Positions 52,713 to 62,000 of a stretch of DNA of 64,000 bases are shown here, piece by piece. Position 1 is the stretch's first letter. Every line of letters begins with the position of its first letter. Made by a program: the position numbers and the translations under genes. The DNA is from Cutibacterium equinum (lineage in GTDB: Bacteria > Actinomycetota > Actinomycetes > Propionibacteriales > Propionibacteriaceae), in contig NZ_CP115668.1 of the NCBI RefSeq assembly GCF_028021195.1, positions 434,001 through 498,000 on the forward strand, in the 5' to 3' direction. The notes beneath the pieces were generated by a model that made no database searches, was not told where the DNA came from, and saw only the letters and a program-made list of their open reading frames with translations.

Positions 52713-53966
52713 ATGACGGATTATCGATCTCGGGTGGTTGACGAGGAGCTTGCCCAGCGGATGGCGGCCATGGGGGCTGTCCTCGTCGACGGTCCCAAGG
52801 CGGTAGGGAAGACGCGCACCGCGGAGGAAGTTGCACGGACCGTGTTCCGCATGGATGTCGATCGAGCGGCACGCACAGCGCTGGAGGTCGCTCCCGAGCA
52901 GTTGTTCGCCTCCCCAACGCCGATCCTGTTCGACGAGTGGCAGGAAACTCCGGACCTGTGGAACCTCGTGCGGCGCGCCGTCGATGACCATGATGGGAAG
53001 GGCCTCTACATCCTCACGGGCTCGGCACGGCCACGCGATGACGCGCGTGTCCATTCTGGTGCGGGACGGATCGCACGGTTGCGCATTCGTCCGATGACCT
53101 TGTTCGAAACCGGGCACTCCACGGGCGAGGTCAGCCTGCGGCGGCTACTGGATGGCGACGACCCTGCCGGCACAAGCTCCGGTCTGACCGTCGATGCGCT
53201 ACTGGAGCGCATCATCATCGGGGGTTGGCCCGACTTGCTCGACGCCAGCGAGCGCGAGGCATCCCTGTGGCTGCGCGACTATCTGCGCACCCTCGCCGAG
53301 GTGGATGTTCCCGGCCTCGGTCCCCGACGGAATCCTGGCAACATCGAACGGCTTCTCACCGCTCTGGGACGTGCGGCGGCGACGCCGCTCAATCTCACCT
53401 CCCTGGCCAAGGACGTGGGCGGGGCACGCGGACGCATCGCGTCCGAGACCCTCACGAACTACCTAGATGCCCTCGACCGCCTCATGCTGATCGAACCGAT
53501 CCCAGCTTGGCGTCCTCACCTGCGCTCGCGGACTCGGCTGCGCGCAGCCGCCGTCCACCACTTTGTCGACCCATCGTTGGGGACAGCCGCCTTGGGTATC
53601 GGAAGCAATGATCTACGGCGAGATCTCAACGCGGCCGGGCTTCACTTCGAGTCGCTCGTGATGCGCGACCTACGCGTCTACGGACAGCGCTTGGGCGCCA
53701 CACTCGCGTCGTGGCGCGACTCCCAAACCGGCCTGGAAGTGGACGCAGTGCTTGAACTGCCGGACGGCCGGTGGGCGGGTATTGAGGTTAAGCTGGGAGA
53801 GGCGGCAGCGGACGCAGCTGCGGATTCGCTGCTCCGGATGTCCGACAAAATCGACCATGAACGCCACGGCAAGCCAGCCGCACTCATCGTGCTGACGGGC
53901 GGTCGCTTCAGCTACCGGCGCCCGGATGGGGTCTGCGTCGTCCCGATCACGGCGCTCGGACCGTGA
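52713..53966 (+). CDS. AAA ATPase with DUF4143 domain
   Basis: The 417-residue protein has an N-terminal AAA_14-type ATPase with Walker A LVDGPKAVGKTRTAEE near residue 22, Walker B PILFDEWQE near 70 and sensor YILTGSARP near 99. A C-terminal DUF4143 domain at about 190-370 contains FESLVMRDLRVYGQ and a nuclease-like TGLEVDAVLEL...WAGIEVKLG motif (D-ExK type). Such proteins are widespread, often mobile or defence-associated, and poorly understood. The gene has a leaderless start and sits alone in the accessory region. Confidence 0.85.
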   Translation: MTDYRSRVVDEELAQRMAAMGAVLVDGPKAVGKTRTAEEVARTVFRMDVDRAARTALEVAPEQLFASPTPILFDEWQETPDLWNLVRRAVDDHDGKGLYILTGSARPRDDARVHSGAGRIARLRIRPMTLFETGHSTGEVSLRRLLDGDDPAGTSSGLTVDALLERIIIGGWPDLLDASEREASLWLRDYLRTLAEVDVPGLGPRRNPGNIERLLTALGRAAATPLNLTSLAKDVGGARGRIASETLTNYLDALDRLMLIEPIPAWRPHLRSRTRLRAAAVHHFVDPSLGTAALGIGSNDLRRDLNAAGLHFESLVMRDLRVYGQRLGATLASWRDSQTGLEVDAVLELPDGRWAGIEVKLGEAAADAAADSLLRMSDKIDHERHGKPAALIVLTGGRFSYRRPDGVCVVPITALGP

Positions 53967-54204
53967 CGGCCCGACCGGCACGGGGCGGGTTCCATCAGCT
54001 CGCAGCGTGAGCCTGGCCTACGCGCCGCCAAGGTGAGGTCGGGCCACTATAACGGCCATCAGCAACCCATCTCAATCATCCGCCGACAACCGCCAGCCCG
54101 GGCACGCTCGGACCAAGCGAACCGTTCGGTTCCCCGCCACCACAAGGGGATCCGCGAGTTCCCGAGACGATCGCCGGAGGCCGGCAGATGCCCGGATCTT
54201 CCAA

Positions 54205-54237
54205 AGGGTCTCAGGTTCAAATCCTGCCAACCCAACG
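54205..54237 (+). other. tRNA 3'-end-like fragment, possible attachment-site remnant
   Basis: TCAGGTTCAAATCCTG forms a T-arm with the invariant GGTTCAAATCC, followed by a seven-base acceptor-like CAACCCA. No matching 5' half (TGGGTTG) is present within 80 bases upstream. The piece looks like the duplicated 3' end of a tRNA gene left by integration. Confidence 0.4.
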
Positions 54238-54666
54238 ACATGATGCTGCGCTCTTCGAGAGGCCTCATTCACACGTCTGTTGTGCCCGCAGCCCGACGGG
54301 GAGCGGGGAGGACGAGGCCGTGTTCCCGACAGAGGCGAGAGAGTCGCTCGTGTCCCAAGACCAACCTCCCTGGTCGGTACAGGTGCAGTGACCGGACAGG
54401 TTGGTTGAGGGGGAGCGATCCGGGCGTGTGAGTGCGAGGTGTAGTCATAGGTCCACGCTGTGTGATCGGCGCTGTGACAGCCAGAACCCTTGATTGCCTA
54501 CCACTGGCGAGGCTAGGACCGACCGCTCGAGTCAGACCTCGCGAACCGCCTTGTGACTGGCCATCGTTTGATAGAGCACTACCGACCCCAAGAGCTTCAC
54601 AGGTGAACCGAATCGTCTTTTCGGCTGGCGAATGCTGTCATTGCCGAGCTCGACGGTACGGAGTGT

Positions 54667-54672
54667 TAGGGT
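54667..54672 (+). promoter_or_regulatory. -10 box of leaderless TMEM175-like transcript
   Basis: TAGGGT lies six bases before the ATG at 54679. Confidence 0.55.
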
Positions 54673-54678
54673 GACCGC

Positions 54679-55341
54679 ATGGCCAGCACTCCTTCTGAGG
54701 CGGAGGAAGACGAGCCATTTGAGCGCGCCGCTTCCGCTGATCGACTCATTGCTTTCACCGACGCGGTCGTGGCAATTGCTATGACACTGCTGGTGCTACC
54801 GCTGATGGAATCCGTGGCGGCGGTGACGGATAAGGGCGCCGAGCCGCATATCGGCGACTGGCTCGTTGAACATCATTCGGGCATCTTGAACTTTGTGGTG
54901 TCATTTGTAATTGTCGCGTTCTACTGGTTTATGCATCACCGTGTCGTCGAGCAAGTGCGCAGTTTCAGCAACCGAATGTCGTTCGCGAACTTCGTCTGGC
55001 TCTTTAGCATCGTGCTGCTCCCAGTGACGACTGCCATGTCGGTCGCCTTCGTCACCGATGGTGTGCAGGCGAGCGTGTACATCGGCGCGCTCGTGCTCCT
55101 CATTGGCTCATTGCTGTGGTTGCAAGTCGAAATCGTTAGGCACCCTGAGAGCGGGGCATCCTGGAAGACGATGCGGAGGAGTATCGCCACCGCCATCGCT
55201 TCGCTCATTCTTGTGCTCGTCGCCTGGCCCATCATTGCCTTCACGCCGCTCAAATACTTCGGCATGATGGTCTTGCTTTTTGTGCCGCTACTTACCAGCG
55301 TCATCGCGCGGTTTATGCCCGCAGGGGACACAGCGTCGTAG
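54679..55341 (+). CDS. TMEM175/DUF1211-family membrane protein
   Basis: The 220-residue protein has six hydrophobic segments. Helix 1 carries RLIAFTDAVVAIAMTLLVLPL, corresponding to the RxxxFSD filter motif of TMEM175 potassium channels; the serine is replaced by threonine. It also has FYWFMHHRVVEQV after helix 3. Bacterial TMEM175 proteins form tetrameric potassium-permeable channels. The start is supported by TAGGGT six bases upstream. Confidence 0.82.
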   Translation: MASTPSEAEEDEPFERAASADRLIAFTDAVVAIAMTLLVLPLMESVAAVTDKGAEPHIGDWLVEHHSGILNFVVSFVIVAFYWFMHHRVVEQVRSFSNRMSFANFVWLFSIVLLPVTTAMSVAFVTDGVQASVYIGALVLLIGSLLWLQVEIVRHPESGASWKTMRRSIATAIASLILVLVAWPIIAFTPLKYFGMMVLLFVPLLTSVIARFMPAGDTAS

Positions 55342-55848
55342 CGCGCCGACGGCATTCCGAAAATGCTAGGCAGATTTCGGACTCACAACACTTCCTGCGG
55401 CAGTTTGAGCCTGAAATCTGACTGATTCTGTTGGGTGAGTAGCAGGATGTACCTCCAAAGCCTTGCGGCGGTAGCGGAACAAACCTCTCAGCTACTTGAG
55501 GTCAAAAGCAGCCTCGATTGAGGCTTGCTTCGTGGGCATAGCAGGTCGACCGCGGTAATAGCCGCAAAGTATCGCTCCGTCGAGCTGAGTTGGAGCAACG
55601 TTTCCCGGGACTGCTTGATTTGCTCGCAGCCGAGGATGACGCCACGCCCGGGCGCCCTGGCTAACCGACGCCCCCTCGATTAGCCCGGCATTGCACCGTC
55701 ACCGGCTGAGGTCTGCGTAGTAGCAGGGCGGCCAGGGAATCTCGCGCTGTGCGTTCCTAACAGGCGACGTCACGATGACGGTTCGCGAGATAGGGCCGCA
55801 CCGGAGCACGGCTTACGTGTAAATCGTGTTGGCTGGTTGGGCTGAGTT
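55342..55848. other. Intergenic region without recognised content
   Basis: About 500 bases show no gene-like frame, no tRNA and no strong hairpin. Codon periodicity is absent by eye, which suggests decayed sequence. Confidence 0.5.
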
Positions 55849-56280
55849 GTGCGTGACGTTGAGCACCACCTTGTTGCCTGGTCTGGCTGCTCGGGAGGAG
55901 GCGAAGGCGCTCGGTGCTTGGGTGAATGGCACGACCTGGGGTTGGGATGCGTGCAGGCTGATGCGCTGATGACTCTCGCTGAGCTCGGGCCGGTGCCGCT
56001 GAAAGAACTTGCGGGTTGCTTGGTCGCCGAGTCGGGGCATCCGAGTCGCCTTGTGTCGCGGCTTGTTGATCTTGGTTACGTCACCCGGTCTGCCTCAGCA
56101 GATGACGGCCGCGCGGTCATCTTGACGCTCACCGAGAAGGGGGCATCCCTCGCCGCGGCGGCAGCGGAGGTGCGCGCACCACTGCTTGCGGCGATAGCTG
56201 AGGGTTACGGTGACCGGCTTGCCGAGGCGACGACGTTGCTGCGTGAACTCCGCGGGGAGTTGGAAGGCGACTCACCTTAG
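55849..56280 (+). CDS. MarR-family transcriptional regulator
   Basis: The 143-residue protein carries the winged-helix core QADALMTLAELGPVPLKELAGCLVAESGHPSRLVSRLVDLGYVTR at about 36-80, followed by the wing SADDGRAVILTLTEKG. The first 30 residues are a poor fit to the family dimerisation helix, so the GTG start, which lacks a ribosome-binding site, is uncertain. The target genes are unknown; it has no close divergent partner. Confidence 0.75.
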   Translation: MRDVEHHLVAWSGCSGGGEGARCLGEWHDLGLGCVQADALMTLAELGPVPLKELAGCLVAESGHPSRLVSRLVDLGYVTRSASADDGRAVILTLTEKGASLAAAAAEVRAPLLAAIAEGYGDRLAEATTLLRELRGELEGDSP

Positions 56281-56429
56281 GGTAAGCCGTAGCCGACAAA
56301 CACGCAGCGTGCTTGAAGGCCAGCGCGAGTCTCAATGAGTGAACTAATCGGAGGTCATCTCGCTGATACTGATTCAGTGTCCAGAGGCTGCGCAGGATAT
56401 GGCTCGACCCTGGAGGTGGTCCTAGATAT

Positions 56430-57550
56430 CTAGTGAAACTTGAACCAGTTTGTGCCTACGGCTACGAAGATAGCGAGGATAAAAATAAACACTATAGTGA
56501 TTATGATCGCATCCTTACTCTTGCGCATCTGCAAGTAAGGAATGTTTTCCGGATCGTATTCCTGTGCGGCCAGTGAGTATCTAGAAAACTCATTGAGTTC
56601 CGGCACGATGTGATCTTTGATGAACCCAAGGGTTTCCCATACTTTGGGCGAGTTCATGTCGACGAACCCAAGTTTTGAGCACACTAGCCAATCGTCGCGG
56701 AACTCGAGGTCGAAGTCCCGCGGAAGTTGGCAGAATAGTTCAACGAGGTATGGTGACAAAACAATGGGTGATGCGGAATCTGGTGTCACTGGTAGAAACA
56801 ATTTGAACCGACGGTCAAAGTTGGGGTTCACCGAAACCCTTTGCCCGCGAGCGATGGCTCGTGAGAGTGGTATATGGCCAAAATCATTGCCCTTCGCATC
56901 AAAGAACATATGAGGCATGGCACGCGTGAGCTTGAACGCCGCAAATCCCGTATCATACGTGGATTCCGAGCTGTCTCCGTCGCTACTGTTCCTCACAACC
57001 ACGCGACGGTAGAGACCTGCGAGGAAGTCCTCACTCGGGGAAGAGAACTGCTCCAACACCCTGCCATAGTCGGCTTCTCGCTCAAAGGCGAGAGCGTCGA
57101 TCTCTGGCGCGCCGGCGACGTAGTAGTTGTATTCAAGCCCGTTCGTCTCTGCGAATGCTGCTCCAATGAGCCATGCGTTTCGGCGGCTGAGCCACCGCCA
57201 GGCTCGTAGCAGCATGGTGAAAAGCACGAAAACCCATCCGACAAAGACGATGGGCGGGACGAGGGCTATCGTTATGCTGAAGAGTGCTCCCAGTGGGTGT
57301 TCCAGGCCAAATGACCAGAACTGCTTGAGTGACGCCAGTGGATGTGTCGTTATCCCACTTAAGAAGAATTCTGAGAATTTGACAGTAAGAAAGGTGAAGA
57401 TGGCGGCGAAAAAATGAAAAACAAGACGTACGCCGCAATGAGCCAGGGTGGGGTATCCGGTCGGGTGAATTCGCCTGACTTTCGGCGTTCCTTGAGTCGA
57501 ACCCGTTGTTCTGGTGTAGGCCCATGCTGGAGCGCCTCGGTGTTGAACAT
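56430..57550 (-). pseudogene. Membrane protein interrupted by a frameshift in a T-tract
   Basis: Two adjacent minus-strand frames make one coherent protein of about 373 residues. The first frame (MFNTEALQHGPTPEQR to PPWLIAAYVLFFIF) runs into six T residues at 57409-57414. If one more T is assumed the reading continues as AAIFTFLTVKFSEFFL, then LFSITIALVPPIVFVGWVFV, and joins the downstream frame. The result has two or three N-terminal helices, a large soluble domain and a C-terminal helix (DAIIITIVFIFILAIFVAV). TAGAAT lies six bases before the ATG at 57550. It may be a pseudogene, a phase-variable gene, a recoded gene or a sequencing error. No family is recognised. Confidence 0.7.
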
Positions 57551-57556
57551 GGCGAC

Positions 57557-57562
57557 ATTCTA
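57557..57562 (-). promoter_or_regulatory. -10 box of the leaderless frameshifted membrane-protein gene
   Basis: TAGAAT lies six bases before the ATG at 57550. Confidence 0.6.
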
Positions 57563-57672
57563 TTGGCTAGGGAGTCATCGACCAGGGTGTATCCTGTTCG
57601 ATGACTCACCAAGCGGTTGCGCTCTTCGTTGTCCCGCAAGTGCCTTCCTCAACTCGCGGCTGACGTGTCTGA

Positions 57673-58089
57673 CTAGTCGTGAAATCCCCACGAATCAATC
57701 ACCGGGACGCCTGAGCGCGAGAAGTCTCGAGTATTCCTAGTAACGAGAACGAGTCCGTGGACCAACGCGGTCGCCGCTATCAGTGCGTCCATCTCTGGCA
57801 TCGGACCCGGGACATGGAGGGTGGCGGCTACCTTGGCGACCCGTTCGTCCACGGGAAGGATCGAGGCTCGGAAGGCGGTTGCAACGTCAATCTCGAGCCA
57901 TCTTCGCAGTTGTGCGCCGGCGCGAGGATCACGACGTTCCTTCAAAGAGATTCCCCGTTCGAGTTCGAGGATGGAGATAGCGCTGATCGCCACGTCTGCT
58001 CGCGCCTGATTGGCGAACCACTCATTCAATGGATTGTTCGCACGCTTTCTCAGGTCACTCAGGACGTTGGTGTCCAGCAGATACCTCAT
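57673..58089 (-). CDS. PIN-domain toxin VapC
   Basis: VapC toxins are Mg-dependent RNases. The 138-residue protein has the PIN acidic residues in YLLDTNVLSDL (D6), ISILELERG (E43 region), MDALIAATAL and TRNTRDFSRSGV. Length and spacing are typical. It overlaps the antitoxin gene upstream by 4 bp (ATGA), as expected for a toxin-antitoxin pair. Confidence 0.92.
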   Translation of the reverse strand: MRYLLDTNVLSDLRKRANNPLNEWFANQARADVAISAISILELERGISLKERRDPRAGAQLRRWLEIDVATAFRASILPVDERVAKVAATLHVPGPMPEMDALIAATALVHGLVLVTRNTRDFSRSGVPVIDSWGFHD

Positions 58090-58337
58090 AGTTCAAGCTC
58101 GCGCGGAGGTTCGATGCGACGTTCTGGGACTTCGAACTCAACAGACAGGTCTTGGTTGCGCCACAGGATGTCTCCCATGCGTTCTTGGGTGCCAGCAAGA
58201 CGTTCAAACTCCTCAATGGTCATGAGGACATGAGATGGGCGTCCGTGCTCGGTGATGGTGACTGGTCCCTGTCGAGCTGCGCGCTTTGCCGCAGTGACGT
58301 CCCTGTTGAACTCACGGCTGGTCACTGTCTTGCCCAT
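58086..58337 (-). CDS. Phd/YefM-family antitoxin
   Basis: The 83-residue protein starts MGKTVTSREFNRDVTAAKRAARQGPVTITEHGRPSHVLM, the Phd/YefM DNA-binding fold. The acidic C-terminus (ERRIEPPRELEL) should neutralise VapC. TAACCT lies exactly six bases before the ATG, supporting a leaderless transcript, and it lies within a palindrome that is a natural autoregulatory operator. Confidence 0.92.
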   Translation of the reverse strand: MGKTVTSREFNRDVTAAKRAARQGPVTITEHGRPSHVLMTIEEFERLAGTQERMGDILWRNQDLSVEFEVPERRIEPPRELEL

Positions 58338-58343
58338 GTCACA

Positions 58344-58364
58344 AGGTTACTACAGTAGGTACCT
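58344..58364. promoter_or_regulatory. Palindromic operator over the toxin-antitoxin promoter
   Basis: Half-sites AGGTnnCTAC and GTAGnnACCT form a 21-bp dyad. Its left end contains the -10 box (TAACCT on the minus strand), as expected for autorepression by the antitoxin complex. Confidence 0.65.
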
Positions 58365-58436
58365 CCTGAGGCCTCTGGTTAGTACGTTTAGATGCGACGG
58401 GCCAAAACATGTACCGAACACCCGCGCTGGCCCCTC

Positions 58437-58557
58437 GGTACAACGTTTGCACCACAAAGTTATGGACAGCCCCCGTTTCAACCATGCGGGTATAACTTTT
58501 TGGCGCAAAAGTTATGGCGGTGGCCTAGACCGCTCCCATGGGTACAACTTTCGGGCC
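58437..58557 (+). repeat. 52-bp periodic inverted repeats (about 2.5 copies)
   Basis: Two 29-bp elements at 58437-58465 and 58489-58517 match at 21 of 29 positions and begin exactly 52 bp apart. A third partial copy begins at 58541, again 52 bp on. Each full copy is a dyad; the second has a perfect 9-bp stem ATAACTTTT/AAAAGTTAT. They sit at the 5' end of the AlbA_2-like remnant. Confidence 0.65.
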
Positions 58558-58853
58558 GGATCCGGTGGTCGTCGAGATTCGTTCCGCGCTGAAGAGCCTC
58601 GACCGCGGCCATCGCCCCAAGGAAAGCAAGCAGGTCAATTTCAAGGAGAACCCCAGTCGAAGGGGCAGCAACGGCGCGACAGTACGCCCGGCACCGAGGC
58701 CGCATCAGCACCACCGAGCTGGCTGCCATCGTTGGCGCAGTGAACTCGAACGTCGGGTCGGTGCTGAAAGAACTCATGGCCGACGGGTACCTCAAGCCTT
58801 CGTCGGAATCGATGGGAGGCCGTGGATTCCACTATTTACCCGCCGACGAGTAG
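58538..58853 (+). pseudogene. AlbA_2-type ATP-binding regulator, decayed with internal deletion
   Basis: The first frame encodes MGTTFGPDPVVVEIRSALKS and then ESKQVNFKENPS, like the start of AlbA_2 proteins (ESQxVEFKE). In another frame from about 58672 the text reads ARQYARHRGRISTTELAAIV and VLKELMADGYLK, a winged-helix C-terminus, to a stop at 58853. Intact members have about 400-600 residues, so most of the middle is lost. Confidence 0.5.
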
Positions 58854-58921
58854 GCCCGGTTCGACATCCTGGCGGTCACCATGCTCTTCAAAGAGGTGTG
58901 GCGCCAGCCCGCCCAATTCGC

Positions 58922-58940
58922 TAAGGCAAGGCTTGCCTAA
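58922..58940. promoter_or_regulatory. DtxR/IdeR-like iron box 1
   Basis: TAAGGCAAGGCTTGCCTAA matches the 19-bp iron-box consensus TTAGGTTAGGCTAACCTAA at 14 positions and is a strong palindrome. It lies 73 bp upstream of the subtilase start. Confidence 0.6.
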
Positions 58941-58959
58941 TAAGGTATCCCTTACCTGT
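58941..58959. promoter_or_regulatory. DtxR/IdeR-like iron box 2
   Basis: TAAGGTATCCCTTACCTGT directly abuts box 1. It matches the iron-box consensus at 11 of 19 positions and has the dyad AGGTA-N5-TACCT. Confidence 0.45.
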
Positions 58960-59013
58960 TAAAGAACGGGTGGGTGCATGCCGCACCCAAGGGTCTAACC
59001 GTTAAGGAAAGAA

Positions 59014-62000
59014 GTGTCCCATAACTCCAGATGGGGGACTCGAACGAAGGTGGTGGCAGCGAGCCTTGGCTTCTCGCTGTTACCACTGTCGGCCGTGGTC
59101 CTCAGTCATTCAACTCAGCCCCCAGCTCATCCTGGGCAGGCCGTGGCCAGCACGAAACAGGCCGCAGCCGGCACAAGGATCGCGCAAAGCCTGGACGCAA
59201 AGAACCTCAACGCGACCGGGACGATGACGACCAACGAGCAAGCGCGCGTCCTCGTGCAGTACAAGCCGAGCGACCGTGACCTCGTCCACAAACAACTCAA
59301 GGCCATCCCCGGGCTCAAGATCGCCTACGAGATGAAGCACGCGCTCTCCGGTGTGTCCTTCGACATCCCTCGGTCTTCGTTCCCGCTGGTCAAACAGATC
59401 AAGCAGGTGACCAAGGCCGAGATCATGCCCGAGATGACGCCGCAGATCTTCAATGCCAAGAAGATGACCGACGTCCTCAAGGCGCAGTCCAAGAACCATC
59501 TCGGTGGCGAGGGCATGGTTGTCGCGGTGGTCGACTCCGGCGTCGACATCCACCACAAGGACATGCGCCTCGACGACGGCGTCAAACCCAAGATCACCAA
59601 GATCAGCCCCGGGTTCACCAAGAAGGTGCCCCACGGTTACAACTTCCAGGATCACAACAACTACGTCTACGAGAACCGCGCCCCGTTCATGCACGGCATG
59701 CATATCGCGGGCATCATCGCGGCCAACGGCACCGAGGAGGAAGTGAACGCGGGCAAGGCCATTGACGGCATCGCGCCCAACGCTCAAATCCTGGCCTACA
59801 AGGTATTTTCCAACGCCGACAATGACCCCGCCACCCGCCTGGACGCCGCCCTCATGGCGATTGAGGACGCCGTCGATCACGGTGCGGACGTTATCAGCTT
59901 GTCCATCGGTACCCGCGGCATGGCCACCCCGAACGACACCTTCTACTCCGCGCTGAAGTACGCGACCGATCGTGGCGTGGTCGTCACCGGTTCGATGGGT
60001 AACTACTCGACGTCGAACACCAAGTCGACCTACGACGACAGCGCCAACGCCGAGTTCCCGCTGGTCGACACCGCGACCCCGGTCACGACGGCGGCGAACT
60101 CCCGCGTCATCGGCGTGGGCTCTGTGGACAACACCGCGATCCAGTACCGCCACGTCCACGTCAGCAAGGCCGATGGCTCGGGCGAGCTCCGCTCCCGGTA
60201 CGCCTGGATGAGCAAGAAGACCACCCCCAATGGCACGTTCGACATCATCGACGACGGCCACGGTAGCCCGGAGGAAACCAAGGCCCTGGGCGACAAGGTG
60301 AAGGGCAAGGTCGTCGTTTTCCGACGCGGCCTGGGCAACGTCAAGCAGAAGGCCGAAGCCATCCGCGACGCCGGAGCTGCGGGCATGATCATGCTCAACC
60401 GCGACGTCGGTCACAACCGCGACCAGTGGCATTGGCAGATTCCGACCGAGTTCGAGCATCTTTACCTCGAAGGCAACACCTGGGCGATCGGCACTGACGG
60501 TGATTCCGGCCTCAAGATCGAAGAGATGATGAAGGCTGGCGTCACGCAGCTCAAGCTCAACTACGAGCCTGGCCAAAGCTACGACCAAGTTCAGAAGGAC
60601 GCCTACATGTCCGGGTTCTCGTCGTGGGGACCGCACATGAGCCTGGAGCTCAAGCCCGACGTCATTGCCCCGGGTGGTGACATCTACTCCCTGGCCAACG
60701 ACAACAAGTACGCGCTCATGTCGGGCACCTCGATGTCGTCGCCACACGTCGCGGCCATCTCCGCGCTGATGCTGCAGCGTTACAAGGCCCAGGGCATCAA
60801 GCCGCCGAAGGGCAAGCTCATGGCCGACGTCGTCAAGCAGCAGCTCATGAACACTGCCCGGCCGGTGATGGAACGTGAACCCGTCGGCACCAAGGAGCTC
60901 AACGCATCCCCGCGTCAGCAGGGCGCAGGTCTGGTCTCCCTGGACAAGGCGTTGCAGAGCAAGGTGAACCTCTCGCACAACGACGTCGGCGCCGTCGCGC
61001 TCAAGGAGATCAAGGCCGGCACGCAGAAGTTCACGGTGACGGTGACCAACCACGACGCCACGGCGCGGACGTTCAAGGTGCGCACCTCGCAGGTGGGCAC
61101 CACCACGACGGTCCCGAAGAAGAAGCTCGAACCGCTCACTTACAAGCAGCGGACCATCAACGAGATTCACGCCGCCAAGCTTGACGGCGCGAGTATCCAG
61201 GCCGGCACCAACCAGGTGACGGTACCCGCCGGCACGTCGATGGACGTCGAGTTCACCCTCGACACCGGCAAGGCCGACAAGCAGTTCGCCGAGGGGTTCA
61301 TCTTCTTCGACTCCACCGACGCCGCTCAGCCGAACCTGTCTATCCCGTTCTTCGGGTATGTGGGTGACTGGGCGAACGACGAAGCCCTGATCGACGCTCC
61401 CGCCTGGGACAAGAAGTCCAAGACGGGCCTCACCACCCTCATGCTCTCTGACGCTGAGGCCGCCCACCACGGTAAGACAAAGTTCCGCCTGGCCGGTGTG
61501 CCGTCGACCGAAGACCGCTCGCCCACGTCCGACAGTGTTGCCAAGCCGGAAAACATCGCCTTCCGCACCAACGGTAACGACGGCATCGCGCCTCGTATCG
61601 GCGTCTTGCGAGATGTCTTCAAGTGGGATCTGTCCGTCGTCAAGGAAAAGGATGACAACGCCATCCCGCTTGTCCAGGTCAACGAGGGCGACCACCTGCA
61701 GCGCTACTTCATGAACTTGGAGCCACGCGGTTTCAAGGAAGTGTTCGCGAACCCCGAGTTCGAGAACATGTGGTCGGGCTACATCTACAACCCGAAGACC
61801 GCCGACTACGAGCGTTACACCGGCTCTGGCCAGCACTACTTCCGCCTGCGGGTGAAGAACAAGCCCGACGCCAAGTGGCAGGTCACCTATTTGCCGTTCT
61901 TCATTGACAACGTTGCTCCGAAGGTCAAGGTGGAGCATCATGCTCACGGCGTTGGCGCTGTCGACCTGACGATCAAGGCGACGGACAACCACGTCATCGA

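Larger units (their letters stand above)
53967..54678. other. Non-coding stretch with a tRNA-like fragment
   Basis: About 710 bases lie between the DUF4143 gene and the TMEM175 gene. No frame shows a family motif, and short frames here have poor starts. The only recognisable item is the tRNA-like fragment at 54205. Confidence 0.55.

Noticed and set aside
54059..54268. Minus-strand frame containing LAGFEPE
   Set aside because: This text is a usual artefact of translating the reverse strand of a tRNA T-arm.
58437..58557. Possible mini CRISPR array
   Set aside because: There are only two full copies, matching at 21 of 29 positions, spacers are 23 bp, and no cas genes are near. Divergent dyads fit operators or iterons better.
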